Below, piece by piece: positions 24,212 through 35,966 of a stretch of 64,000 nucleotides of DNA. This DNA is from Corylus avellana. Its lineage: Eukaryota > Streptophyta > Magnoliopsida > Fagales > Betulaceae. The stretch lies in NCBI RefSeq assembly GCF_901000735.1, contig NC_081545.1, positions 29,355,513 through 29,419,512 on the forward strand. The letters run 5' to 3'. Made by a program: the position numbers and the translations under genes. How positions within the stretch are numbered: position 1 is the first letter of the stretch; the number at the start of each line of letters is the position of its first letter. The notes under the pieces are model-generated. The model searched no databases. It had not been told where the DNA came from and saw nothing but the letters and a program-made list of their open reading frames with translations.

Positions 24212-24635
24212 AAAAAAATTACAGTTTACCTCTCCAAAGTTGACATTTTTTTTTTCAATTCGAACATCAAAGTTTTAATTTTTGCAATTCACCTCCACAA
24301 AGTTTCAATTTTTTTCAATTCGACTAATATTATCTCAAAATTCTCATATTGCCCATAATTTTTTTTTTTTTTTTATGAAAGAAAAAACGCAAATTTGGGG
24401 GTGCAAAAATGGCCAAATGGGCAAAGGGTGGCTACGACCGCCCCGAATTTTTTTTAAAAAAAATTTTGATGAAAAAATAAAAAAATAAAAATTAGGGGCA
24501 ATATGGAAAGTTTTGGATATAATTGGTCAAATTTCAAACTTTGGAACTTTGGGAGGGTAGATTGCAAAAATTGAAACTTTAGTGTTCGAATTGAAAAACA
24601 CTATCAATTTTAAGGGGGTAAACTGTAATTTTTCC
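24212..24635. mobile_element. Mutator-type foldback MITE (424 bp)
   Basis: The left arm carries ATTACAGTTTACC and AAAGTTTCAATTTTTTTCAA; the right arm carries the reverse complements, ending GGTAAACTGTAATTTTTCC. A perfect 9-bp duplication AACAATTTA flanks it (24203-24211 and 24636-24644). The loop has GGGGGTGC and GGGTGGCTACGACCGCCCC. Non-coding. Confidence 0.85.
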
Positions 24636-24644
24636 AACAATTTA

Positions 24645-25910
24645 ATATAACTTCAACGTCGTTAATTAATTGGTCATACTTACCCCAATTCTTTTCATCC
24701 TTCAGTAATGCTCGCATCACTTGGAGAACACTTTCTAATTCCACCTTTCGAAACTCCAACTCCGTCATTAATTAATTTGAGAATAATTAACTAGACTATA
24801 ATAGCTTCCAAGAGTCATGAATCCCAAATTTTATATATTAGTCTTCAAGTTCCTTAATAATTCGTCATACCTTGGGGAAGCTTATGAGGAATCTAGCTTA
24901 AAGAATCAATAGTTTTGTATCTCAGTGGCTCTTCCCTCCAAAGAATGATGATTAAATCCCAAAAGTATAATAAAAAGTTTCTCAATACCTAATCCAAATG
25001 TAGTTTAAATATTGAATACTCCTCCACTTCCTAAAATATAAGAATTGATTCTATAATTCAAAGCACTTTGGCAATCGGGTTGGTCCACCAAAGGTGTAGA
25101 AAGTGGGCTTATTATAATATATTTGTCAATTTATTGTCTCTATATGTGTCTTCTAATTTCGATGGGCAAAGTTAAAAGCATGTTTTGACTAATGCTCTTT
25201 AATTTGTAAAAAGAAGCTTTCTCACTTTTGCTTCTCATCACAGAATTGCTAGCTCTTTCTTCCTCCTTTTGCACTACTTTTCTCTTCCAGAACCAACTCC
25301 CACCAGATTAATAAGACAAGTTACACACGACAAATTATGCTTCTTTTGAAGTATAGTACTATATATACATGAATTAATCATGTAAATTATGCTCCTTTTA
25401 CACCGTGACAACACTTACAAAGGGGAGACCACCACGTACAGCCTCATCTCATAAACAGATTGTGAGATCGAAGTGGTTGCCTCCTACCAAAAGGGGGCCC
25501 CACCTCTCTATAAGGAGAGGCTGTCCTTTTTGTGGAGAGGGGCAACCACTCTTCTATGAGGGGTGTCCCCTCCCTCACAAGGGAGGGGCTGCCACCCATC
25601 TGGTGAGGGGCCCCAACTAGTTAGGGCTCCTTTATCATGGTTGGAAAGTCATTTTTTATTCTCTAATTAAGTTTTGATTTAGGCTATATTTGTAAATTTA
25701 AAATAATTGTATCACACGACGTGTCAAATGAGATTCACATGATATTAATTAATTGGCTTGACATAATTTACTATTAATTAATTAAATAATAGCTAGGTTA
25801 ATGAAGGACCTATTTAATATCATATTACTTGTCGAAATTGGAAAATCAGTAATCAAGCTACACTGAATTTATTTTTTCTCAAAATTTTATTTATATACGT
25901 TAGTTGCCAA
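24645..25910. other. Intergenic DNA with a GC-rich hairpin-prone patch
   Basis: No gene is seen. Positions 25420-25620 are unusually GC-rich, with repeated GGGG and CCCC blocks (GGGGGCCCC, GGGGCCCC) that could fold into hairpins. The open frame there has no recognisable domain and I do not call it. Confidence 0.45.
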
Positions 25911-26018
25911 TTTTTTTTTTTTACATGTCCGCACAAGGAGGAAGGGTGATAGGAATTTGAATTAATAACCCTTACTTCATGAGACGTGATTCTCGGCAAA
26001 TTAAGTTATTCTTTAAAT
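25911..26018 (-). mobile_element. tRNA-derived SINE, copy 3 (degenerate)
   Basis: The poly-T / ACATGTCCGCACAAGG end and the relic of the TTCGAAT and AGCTCAAT boxes (here GGAATTTGAATTAATAACC and AAATTAAGTTATTC) place it in the same family with more substitutions. Confidence 0.7.
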
Positions 26019-26213
26019 ACTTTTTTAATGGATACTTACCTAACATTCTGTGCACCTGATTCCTCGTGTAAAGTGTTGTTGTCAAATATCTCTCATATTG
26101 TTTGCCTTTTTGTGTGAAGCACAGTTTCAATTGGCAATTCTGCTTTCTAGCTAATTGATAGCTTATTCTTCCAAATGGCTAATAATGTTTCAATATTAGA
26201 AGGGCCTTTGGTC

Positions 26214-26324
26214 TCAAGGGGTAGCTCAATCAACTGTGAATCACGCTTAATGAAGCGAATTAAAGGTCACTAGTTCAAATTCTCCTCCTACTTCTCTTAC
26301 GTGAACATGTCAAAAAAAAAAAAA
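26214..26324 (+). mobile_element. tRNA-derived SINE, copy 4
   Basis: CAAGGGGTAGCTCAATCAACT (A-box side) is followed by GGTCACTAGTTCAAATTCTCC (B-box side) and GTGAACATGTC with a poly-A tail. It is close to copy 3 but in the opposite orientation. Confidence 0.85.
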
Positions 26325-27273
26325 TGGCCCTTTAGGGTTTTAGGGGAGATGGGCTTGCGCCTGGAAAAGGTCTTCTTCATTCCAAATGAAACAAACTAAG
26401 AGCCAAATTTGCTCAAATAATGTGTTAATTTGTGGAAAAATCATGCATATTAGTCTGAAACTGAAATAGAAATCGAGCCATTCTCTTCTCTATTCCCTTT
26501 TTGTCATAATCATATCCTTGTGGGTGGGTTCCGTCGGTATATATATATATATATATGAATGATAAGGAGTTGGACCTCTTCGACCCCTTTCACACCATTG
26601 ATGTAGAAAACAAGGCAGCATTTGCTTAATTTCTCAGATTTTTCTCACTTATTTTTAACTTCCTTTAATTTTCTCTAATATATAATTAGAATTTGATTCT
26701 TCTTATCCTGCAATTCCACTAAAATTTAACATATTAATGGACCATTTTTTTTATTTTAACCTTGCAGAAAGAAATTAAAGAATGTACGTAAAATATAAAT
26801 TAACCTTAAGAGGGTCCCGATGTTGCAGCAGACAAATTTCGAAGACCAGAATTAGACAACTCAACGATGATAAAAGGAAATTGAAAAATGTCCAAACATG
26901 TATAACGTTCATACCTTGGTCTTTTTTCTTCTAATCAAAAAACACGTATATTCAAAAAAACAGCTTGACTTTGCATCGATCCTATCTGGTTTCAGGTTTC
27001 TGCGAAAACCACTGGCTTAATTCATTAATGTATATATATTTTGAGGTGACCCAGCAAATACCGAGATAAATCACGACAGAATGCTTAGTTTGAAAAACAT
27101 GTACAAATTGCTTCCTCAAATTTCTGACTTTCCCATGATCTCTGAGACCACAACAAAAGACACCATTCCGCCAGAGTTTCTCACCGAAGCAGTGTTTGCT
27201 GGAGGTCCAATTCTCTTGCTCTCTCTTATACATTGATGTGTACGTGAGTTTATTGTAATATTGTGATTGATAC

Positions 27274-28723
27274 ATGGGATTTGCAGCAGGTAGCTTCTGG
27301 AGCCTAGAAGCTGCGTTTGGGCGTATAGAAGGAGTTGTGAAAACTGCTACTGGGTATTATGGAGGAACCCTGAAAAAGCCTTCATATAGAGAGGTGAAAG
27401 AAAAAAGATGATCATCTCGATATATATATATATATAACTCATGTTGTTTTTGTTACAGAAATTGAACGTTTTTTTTCCAATATGCATGCACTCATAGGTC
27501 TGTGAAGGATTAACAGGGCACACTGAAGCAGTGAAAGTTATATACGATAAAAGGAGAATCCCATACAAATTTCTGTGTGACATTTTCTGGGAAAGCCATG
27601 ATCCCACCAATAAAGACTACCTAGTAATTATTTCGATCTTTTTATTATAAATTCATCATTGTCGTTATGTTGGTCTAATCCGAGAGGATAATAATGTGGC
27701 AGAGCTTTGGAGTAAGTACGCACCAAAGATCTGCAATCTTTTACAGCAACGAGAAGGAGAGGAAGGAAGCACAGGAGTCAAAGATCAGGCGGCAGATGAA
27801 GCTGAACAAGAGGATTGTGACCAAAATCACACCCTCTGATGCAGATTTCTTCGTGGCAGAAAACCAACATCAGAAGCATTATCTGCAGAAGAAGTACAGG
27901 GTGTGTGAAAGTCTGGGGCTACGAAGCACTGAGCAATTTGTGGAGTCAAACATAGCTTGCAAACTCAACGGGTAAGAATTAATTTTCTGCACCATTATAC
28001 TGCAGCTGCAATAATCAAAAAAGAAAAATTGCAGCTGCAATTATTGAACAATGAAGTGGGAACGTGGAACCTAATCCACTGTACAAATCTGCTTTGGATC
28101 GGAGCTTTGTCCGGTTCAAGGAAAGTCCACAAAGTCATTAATTGGCCACTCCCTAATTCCCTCTCCAACCCTACATATACGCCTTAGATGTTTTTTTTTC
28201 CTGTTTTCATATCATTATCGTAAGACTCCGAGTGAGTCAAAAGGGCACTTGGAAACTGACCCACTGTGAGGTGGGAAATGGGAAAATAGTCAATTTCCTA
28301 TTATTCTACAAATCTCCTTTTGGATTTCAAGAGGAGATTTTATTAAAAAGATTAATATTCAATTTATCGGAGTAATTTTATTCATCACCTCATTCCTCTT
28401 TCATTTCCTAATCTTACGTGGGGTGATCTTTACGACCAAAAAATCAATTTTCATATAACAAATACTGTGAGAACCACGTCACATAAGATTTGAAGATGAG
28501 AGAGGTAAAGTATAACATCACTTAATGTGACGATATTCATCTATTATTGCATCAATTATTGTAAAAAAAAAACAAAAATCAAGAACTAATAAGAGTACTG
28601 TTACATTAAACCAATAAAATAAAAATAAAATAAAGATATAATATGTAACATTACTCTTAATAAAAATATTAAGAGAACACTTTCACTAAAAATGAATTTT
28701 ATCAAATAAATAACAACAACAAC

Positions 28724-28754
<31 letters not shown>

Positions 28755-29061
28755 CGCCTTTTGAAAATTGGTCATCTATACATATTTTCAACTTTTGATG
28801 GCCGACACCTAAAAATCACTTTTGGAGCAGTGAGACAGCTGAGACATAACTAGCCGACTTCTTATGCTGTGGGTTGTGGCATCTTTTTTAGCTGGTTCGT
28901 CCCCAGTTTAGTGACATATATATATACGTTAATTATTTGTAATGTTGTCTTTAACACAAAGGAGGTGCAAAACTTTGGCTGGAGTAAAAGTCCAGCAACC
29001 AACATGCCAGCACTTTTTCTTTTTTTTTTTTTTTTTTTACTTTTTTACCTTGAATTTCAAG

Positions 29062-29100
<39 letters not shown>

Positions 29101-29364
29101 GACCATTTTACCGTGAGAAAGAAAAAAAAAAAAAAAAAATTCTGGTGTGAAATATGTTAACACTTGCCATGACTTAGCTTCCGGATGTGTTGCAGGATTC
29201 TAGCCATGGAAGCACACCTGATTATTGATGAGCTGAGGATATTTTTGCAAACCCAAGAGATGCCAATGCAGACAAAGTTAGCATGCGAAGAAATGATTGA
29301 AGAACTAAGCAAAATTAAAGTTGAAAAAACCCCAAATTCTCTGAGCATCATGTCTTGGAATTAA
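27274..29364 (+). CDS. MsrA-family protein lacking the catalytic Cys, four exons, 227 aa
   Basis: Exons are 27274-27393, 27498-27623, 27703-27971 and 29196-29364; all introns are GT-AG and phases agree (684 nt with stop). The protein shows the peptide-methionine-sulfoxide-reductase A fold: AAGSFWSLEAAFGRIEGV, GYYGGTLKKPSYREVCEG, GHTEAVKVIYD, FWESHDPT, RIVTKITP and HQKHYL. Canonical MsrA has GCFWG, whose Cys attacks the sulfoxide; here it is GSFWS. The Tyr of the usual QYRSAIY is replaced (THQRSAIF), and the YHQQYL-type site reads QHQKHYL. The acidic residues in HTEAV and HDPT remain. A C-terminal extension (about 56 aa) is rich in Leu and Glu. The ATG is preceded in frame by a stop two codons upstream; an unseen upstream exon with a targeting peptide remains possible. 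I infer a non-catalytic or altered enzyme. Confidence 0.85.
28868..29147. repeat. Simple-repeat cluster in intron 3 of the MsrA-like gene
   Basis: Poly-T (about 29020-29040), a long (AT)n run (29066-29097) and poly-A (29122-29139) lie in the 1.2-kb intron 3. An (ATA)n run at about 28722-28752 is just upstream. They produce spurious frames of repeated Tyr-Ile and Lys. Confidence 0.9.
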
Positions 29365-31013
29365 TTAATTAATTTTAGGGTTCCCAAGACAAGATTCATA
29401 AATTTGGGCTCACGAAAATTTCCTAATGCTGTGGTGGAAAGGCTTCCATGTCATGCATGGTTGCAAACTGCACCAAGGAACATGGAGCATGTTTCACTGA
29501 AAAAAATAATACTATTAAAAAATAAAAATAAAAAGGCCTGGAGTCTGGACCACGTGAGCCGACATTAGACATCGAGGTCATCTAGGTGAATTTTTTTTTT
29601 AAAATTTTTTTTGGGGCCTGAGTCTCTCTTTTTAGTTGTGTAATTAAGTGAGTTAACCCAGTGATCAACTTGAGTTAATTCCATATTGTGGGGTTACTAT
29701 TACAATATTTTCTTAATTGTACTTTCCTTGATTGTGAGATTTTGGTTTGCTAAAGTGGATGCGGGATATATAACATATGATGATATATATTTTTTCCAAG
29801 CAATGAGGAAAAGGATTAAAGGGGGATTTTTCCTACTCTTGATCCAAATAGGAGAGAGAACGAGAAATCAAGGTTGGAAGCAGCCCATCAAACTAAACAA
29901 TGTGCACGGTAATTTGCACTCTTATATAAGCCTTCTTCCAGCTATACAAAGATAGCAAATTAACATTATGGAGAAGAAACGTGGTACCAACAGTAGAGAG
30001 ATGATATAACATATGATGATATATAAATGTTGATCCAAATGAATTGGGATCCCCAGCAATAGCTGGTAATAACCTTAATTAGATATGGTAAGCCGCATGT
30101 AGATCTATATATAACCTTAAATTAGAGTTAAGAATTTGTGTGGATATACATGCACAGGCACACTCGCACATGCACACCATGTGCAATATTTGGTTTGCAT
30201 CCCTTTTCATGATCATGATCGTTAACTTTTACTTAATTATTTATTAAATATTGGTTAATTAAAAATTTAATTTTAACCTCGGCCTTAATTAATTAGTCAT
30301 CCAAGACATGTTTTCCCTTTTATACATGGCGAAGCCTAGCCCGAAGCGAAACGCCGTACAATGGGATGAAGCTTTTTCGCTTCAATTCATGCATATCTGA
30401 AACGACATGAACTGAAGAAGAAGAAGAAGAAGAAGAAGAAGAAGCTTTTAATTATCATAAATCACAAAAGTGAATCATGAGAAACCTTTCTGTCATTATG
30501 AGTTCATCTTTTCATCCCAGAAAAAAGAAAGATATATAGATAGTTGTTGGATCTTTTTCACTTGTAAAACAAAATTGATAGGGGGCCGGGGGTCCAAATG
30601 GCCAAATCTGATGCCGATGGGAATTTCTTGGTGTGGTCAAATAAAATGGATGCATTACAGCTCAAAAGAAAAGCACATGCATTCGTTGGGTCCTTTTGCT
30701 TTTACAGTTGATTGGAGGAGAAGGAAAAACAGATTCCTCTTACCCTTGTTGAGTTGCTATTGTTTGATAGAATTTGAGGCCGGCCACCTTTCTTTCCATA
30801 GAAATGTACGATGTATTGGTCTATTGTTTGGCCTGTTATGTGGGAAGGAATAACAAGGAGTATCTTTCTGATTCTTAGACAGTACTGCAATTATATACGC
30901 ATGTATATATATATGTCGCATCCGGGAAATTTATTCTATTTGTAACTTTGAAGTACTCAATACACTGGGTTTCTTACATGACTTTTTACATGCGTTAGAG
31001 TCTTCAAAGGGTA
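29365..31013. other. Intergenic, no gene recognised
   Basis: Holds a (GAA)n run (30415-30444) and AT-rich DNA. A 127-codon frame at 30470-30853 shows no domain, no compositional signal and no splice context, and I do not call it. Confidence 0.5.
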
Positions 31014-31082
31014 ACTCAATTGACAGCGAACCACCCCTCAAAAAGCGAAGGTCATTAGGTCGAATCCCCCTTCCCTTGTGTG

Positions 31083-31117
<35 letters not shown>
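31014..31117 (+). mobile_element. tRNA-derived SINE, copy 5, with (AT)n tail at the block boundary
   Basis: CAAAGGGTAACTCAATTGAC and GGTCGAATCCCCCTTCCC give the A- and B-box sides, followed by TGTGAACAT and an (AT)n run instead of poly-A. The 12-kb duplicated block begins at the base after this tail. Confidence 0.8.
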
Positions 31118-31123
<6 letters not shown>

Positions 31124-32863
31124 AAAAATAAAAAGAACTTAGAATGAGTCAATAAGCTTGTCCAATAACAATGACGGGAATTTCATTTTCTATCATCACA
31201 TTCTCAAAATTTAAAATCTTTTAATGTTGGGTATTCAAGTTTAAAAAGTTTACAATGTTACTTATGTTAATATTAGAGTTTGAGGATAAATCTGACAGTA
31301 AATAAGTAAAATGTTCTTTATACATCAGTAAAATTTTAAAATTCACAAAATTACTATAATTAAATAAGTTAAAAAAATGTCCATCAGCTGGAGCATATGT
31401 TAATTTTTTTTTTAAAAAAAAAAAAATTATATTTTGAAAAAATTCACGTCTTTTGTGTTGAATCCTAAAGAAAAAGTGAGATTACACGTTTATTAAATTT
31501 TGAGAGTGATTATAAAAACGATGAAACAATAGGGTAAATAACGTTTCCCTTAGTAATAATAACAAAAACAGTCCTAATAAACGGCGTATACTCTTTTAGA
31601 CTCATGCAGACCACTTTGTACATGTGCTAGATCTTAGTTAAATGATCTTAGAGCATTCTTAGCAAATTTTCTCTTTAATTTAAATAAAAAATAATATATT
31701 TTTATTTTAGCTATTTATTTTTTCAAAACACATACCTCCCCTTCTCTATTTTATCTCACCTTTATTATTATATTTAAATATTATTTCTCAAGGACTTCTT
31801 TATTTTTTTGTTATTGAGATGAGAAAAAATGTTGGAGATTAAAAAAAAAAATATATTTTTTAATTTTTTATTCTTTTACAGTTGGTGACTAAACATTTAA
31901 CAAAGAGATTCCAAAAAGATGAATGCAACCCAATCCAATATGACACATTGGCACGTACGCACATGTGACATGGTTCCACCACATCCACAGCAGCGAGTTT
32001 TGCGGTCCAACCCTTATCCTCCTCATGGCCTGCCCAAGATGGAGCGCGAAAGAGTTTGACTCCTCCATCCATCCATCCACTTGAAGACATTTTCATACTG
32101 TAAAACCAAATTATACTTGGCATGCCTGCCCAAATCTGAAACCCATGATCAAAATATTGTAGCATTGTGATGACTGATGATTAAAACCCCCGAAAATGCA
32201 TGCGAGTGGAAAGGACCAAATGCACATATTCATAGCATAAAATTAAATTTACATTTGGGTCCGACATGTATGAGTAATGAATGAGAGGGGTTGATACAAA
32301 AAGTAGTACACCCCACTTGGATTCGTGAACCGTTAATTGTTAACGGTACTCTAAAGGGCTAAAAACAAAAAACATGTATACTTATTGCGGAAACATCTCG
32401 GAGGAACATCAACACATGGAAGCTGTAATAGAGACAGACACAGCTTTTATTAAAAATTACATATCATTGTCTTAGCCTTGTCCTCACGGGCCATGCCACT
32501 CTCTCTCACCCCCCAACAACACCTAAAAGAAAAATGCTCTTTTCAGGGCCATCATCATTTACAACTTTTTTTTAATTAATTAAAAAAAAAAAAGAAAAGA
32601 AAATTCCACTGCTAAAATGCGTCCGAATAAGTTGAACCCCGCGTTCTCTGGCCCCACTTTTCTCGCAGAGGCCGTTAACGTCTTCTTCAATAATCAGACG
32701 CGCAAGTTAGCACCGCCTCGGCGCACTTTAGCAACCCAAAATTTACATTATCTCTCAGAAAATACCACAGAGAAGTTTTAATAGTATTTTCGAAAAATAA
32801 ATAAAAATAAAAATAAATAAAAATTTACGAAGATTCCGAATTATCCGTACTTTTGTTTTGCTT

Positions 32864-33367
32864 CTACTCTGGGATGGTGACGAGCACTGGTCGCCAAGCT
32901 CTTCTGAGCAATCTATACCGAAACGACGCCGTTACGGGCCTGAAAGAACCGGCTCTTTCGGCTGCGCCTCGCCGCAACGCCGATATGCCACCACCGACGC
33001 TCCCGGTTGCCGGTAACAACCCGACCTCGTCTTCTTCCAATCTCTTATCCGAAACCCTATCATCAGGCGGCGGCGATGACACGAAGAGGTCCTTCAGCTT
33101 GTGCCGGACCCTGATCTCCCCGCTCTTCTCTTTCTTCTTAGCCTTGTCTGGAGGCGCGCGATTGGGATCGGAGTCCATGCCGCGGAGCTCCGAGGAGTCG
33201 TCCCGGCAGGCGAACCGGCCTCGACGGTCGGTGCGGTTGAGGAGCATGCGGAGAGTCTTGCGGCGGCGGAGGTGGATGACGGGGCTCGCCGACGGGCTCC
33301 TCGTCGGACTTGCGGCCACCACGGCGCACTGCGTCGCTAGAACCTTGAATTTCTGCAAGGTAGGCAT
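32864..33367 (-). CDS. Conserved plant protein of unknown function, 167 aa (copy 1)
   Basis: Single-exon frame opening MPTLQKFKVLATQCAVVAAS with a Ser/Pro stretch (PTRSPSASPVIHL) and a strongly basic RRRKTLRMLL motif. A Lys/Glu-rich middle (DKAKKKEKSGEIRVRHKLKD) and an Arg-rich tail follow. I recognise the N-terminal pattern as recurring in uncharacterised plant proteins but know no function. I chose this strand over the overlapping plus-strand 188-codon frame because of that N-terminus and because purine-rich GA repeats lie immediately upstream, as in plant 5' UTRs. There is no signal peptide or membrane segment. The translation is identical in copy 2. Confidence 0.65.
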   Translation of the reverse strand: MPTLQKFKVLATQCAVVAASPTRSPSASPVIHLRRRKTLRMLLNRTDRRGRFACRDDSSELRGMDSDPNRAPPDKAKKKEKSGEIRVRHKLKDLFVSSPPPDDRVSDKRLEEDEVGLLPATGSVGGGISALRRGAAERAGSFRPVTASFRYRLLRRAWRPVLVTIPE

Positions 33368-34127
33368 TCTTTTTATACACACAAAAAAACACTTTCCCTC
33401 TTTCTCTCTCTCTCTCTGAATTCCTTTGTTTGGCTGTGTGTGTGTGGAATTGGGCGTTGCTTGTTAGGGGGAGAAAGTGAGATCTGTGAGCATTATGATT
33501 GGGTTTGGATTTGGATTCGATTTCTTTGTGCTTTACTCCTTGGACTCAGAGTATTTAGCTGTGAATTGCATTTTCTAGAGCGAGAGAGAGAGAGAGAGAA
33601 GAAATGTGGCGGGGTTAAAAAAAACTAGAAAAAGCGATAAAATGGACGGGTGTTTTTGGGGGAATATGGGAAGAGGGTCCTGTGTCTCTTCGGGTCAATT
33701 ACGCTAACCGAAAGCTAAAATGGTTACACGTGGCAGATTCTAGCGATTTTCTCGAGCGATTTTTCAAAACTCATGTGTGAGGCTGGTTGAGTCAGTTTGA
33801 CCCATTTTGTTGGTCACAAATTAAGATTTATAAATGGAAAAATCGGTCTTTGTTTTAAGGTTTGGTTTAGTGAATTGATGTTTCATTTAATTAGGGTGTC
33901 AATACGTGCCGATTGTTTGGTTGTGGCGTGGAAATTTAAGGAGCCTATTGATGGCAGAATTAAAATAGTTAGAGCATCAATTGCTAATGGGACCAAAATA
34001 ATTCCGTAGGCTGACAATTGCTATAAATGACTTATTGTAGTACGTGGATGAATTAAAATTTGTGTGTAAGAGAGGCCAAGAGCTTCAAATATCTTAAGGG
34101 CTTAGGAGACTCTACATTTGATCAAGA

Positions 34128-34408
34128 CCCTCAGCAATTCTTAAGAATTGCCATCTAATTTTTTTTATAAATCTCAGCCATTGAATATATCTAAGGGCAT
34201 AAAATAAGACACCCACTATTTAGTGGATGGCATATTCCTGAGACTATTTGAATATCAAAGTTCAAATCTAAGCAAATACATATTCTCGAGGCTATTAAGC
34301 ATATTCTCGAGGCTATCTTAATAGTGGGTGTTTTATTCCAAGCCATTGAATACATTTAATGGCAGAGATTTGTAAAAAAATTGGCTGACAATTTTTAAGG
34401 TATTGTTG
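34128..34408. mobile_element. Foldback MITE (about 280 bp), copy 1
   Basis: The left arm (TTTATAAATCTCAGCCATTGAA, AAAATAAGACACCCACTATT) is reverse-complemented on the right (AATAGTGGGTGTTTTATTCC, GCCATTGAA-related). In copy 2 the same element is cut by the N gap at 47031. Confidence 0.65.
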
Positions 34409-34910
34409 GAGATGTTAATCCCTGTAAATCGGCACATTCGGCCAAATTTAAGAGTCGAAGGACTTTAGTATTCTTTAATAATAATGAAATTGTATGTCAG
34501 AAGAGTGTTCACCATTATTGGTTTTAAGAGTGTGACATAAATTGCAGGCATCTCAACCATAATAGAATTTAATAACTTGTATGTGCTCTTTTTGGTCTTT
34601 AAATGGTTAGAACATTTACGATGAACTCTCAATTTTTAATTTTTAATTTTAACAAAATTCACAAAATACACCATTTAACAAACTTTTTACTCAATGCTAA
34701 ATTTAACTCGTGATAATAATGCTCTCTAAATGTAAATAGCTCAAAAGTGAAAGTTATTTAAATTTTTTAATGTTCTTTTTCTTTTATACTTCTTCTTTAT
34801 AATTGAAGTAGATTTTTAATGCAAAGAGTCCAAAAATTGGTTTAGTCAATAAAAATAGAATATTTAGAAAGATTGATGTTTAGTTGTTTTGAAAAGTGAC
34901 TAAAAGTTCC

Positions 34911-35030
34911 CAAGGGGTAGCTCAATCAGCAGTGGATAATGCCTCATGAAGCAAAGGTCACTAGTTCGAATCCCCCTTCCTCCTTCCTCCTTCCCTTGTG
35001 TGGACATGTCAAAAAAAAAAAAAAAAAAAA
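34911..35030 (+). mobile_element. tRNA-derived SINE, copy 6
   Basis: CAAGGGGTAGCTCAATCAGC, then GGTCACTAGTTCGAATCCCC, then TGTGTGGACATGTC and about 20 A. This is the least degraded copy. It falls in the part of the block that is missing behind the gap in copy 2. Confidence 0.9.
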
Positions 35031-35966
35031 GAACAAGAGCCTGTTTGGGATTGTGTTTGAGAAATAGAGTTTGTACGTTAACAAAAAGCTTTTGGGTAAA
35101 ACTTCATTTTTAAGCTTTTGTCAAAAGTGCGTTTTGATAATTTTTAGGCTTTTTGAACCCTTAAAAATGCTTTTAATTTTTTTACCAAATGAATACTTTT
35201 TCTTCAAACGGACTTTTTAAGTGTTAATTAGGTCCCTAAAACGCAATCATAAATAAGCCATAACTAAATCAACTAAAGTAGACTTTTAGTGTTGAGAGTT
35301 ATTGTGAATGCTCTTAAGAGTTATTTTAATAACTATATTTTAAATGGTTAGAGTTCACGAGAAGTGTCAGAAATTATCTTGTGTTGGATTCAAGGCATGT
35401 ATATTATGCGGAGGAAAATTAATCCATCATGTTAAACAACAGCTCAATACTCTCAATCCAGTTTTCATCTTTTGTTTGGTTGCTTGGATTTTGGGAAAAG
35501 CAGCCAATGATGTAGCTCCAATGGAGAAAACAAAGAAGGAAAAAAATAAAAAAATCTGCTGCTCTGTCATGAAAAATACAGAAGAAAAAAAAAAACAAGA
35601 GAGGAAAATTTAGCAGTTGTCATTATATTTTAGTCATCGTTTGATTCACAACATTTTCTCATTGATGAAAACAATCTAATTCAAAATCTTTACGATTGAA
35701 GTATGTAAGCCAAGCATCAGAGCATGTGCATGATGAATAGTGAATACATCCCAATACTAATAAGTTCACTTTCGACAGCTGTATTTACTATGTACATTGC
35801 CCAACAAGCATCCATGGATCTCTATCATCCATCCATCTTCTATCAAGACAAAATAGAACCAATCGACATCAAGATAATGAAATGTTAACCCACTTATTGA
35901 CTTCTTATGGGCGGCATACAATACCAAATTTACCATCTACTGTAGAGTTGGAGGAAATCTCAAGCG

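Noticed and set aside
25405..25620. GC-rich 71-codon frame with Gly/Pro repeats
   Set aside because: Looks like hairpin-prone repeat DNA similar to MITE loops; no protein family signal.
30470..30853. 127-codon plus-strand frame
   Set aside because: No domain, no splice context and ordinary intergenic composition.
31860..32165. Minus-strand 101-codon frame, also present in copy 2
   Set aside because: In copy 2 the frame is shortened and altered, and it has no domain; a chance frame.
32853..33419. Plus-strand 188-codon frame opposite the 167-aa unknown protein
   Set aside because: It overlaps a minus-strand frame with a recognisable plant N-terminus. The long plus frame is explained by the GC-rich, stop-poor coding sequence on the other strand.
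35344..35613. 89-codon plus-strand frame with some Cys, repeated in copy 2
   Set aside because: Repeated only because the block is duplicated; Lys-rich tail from poly-A, no family match.
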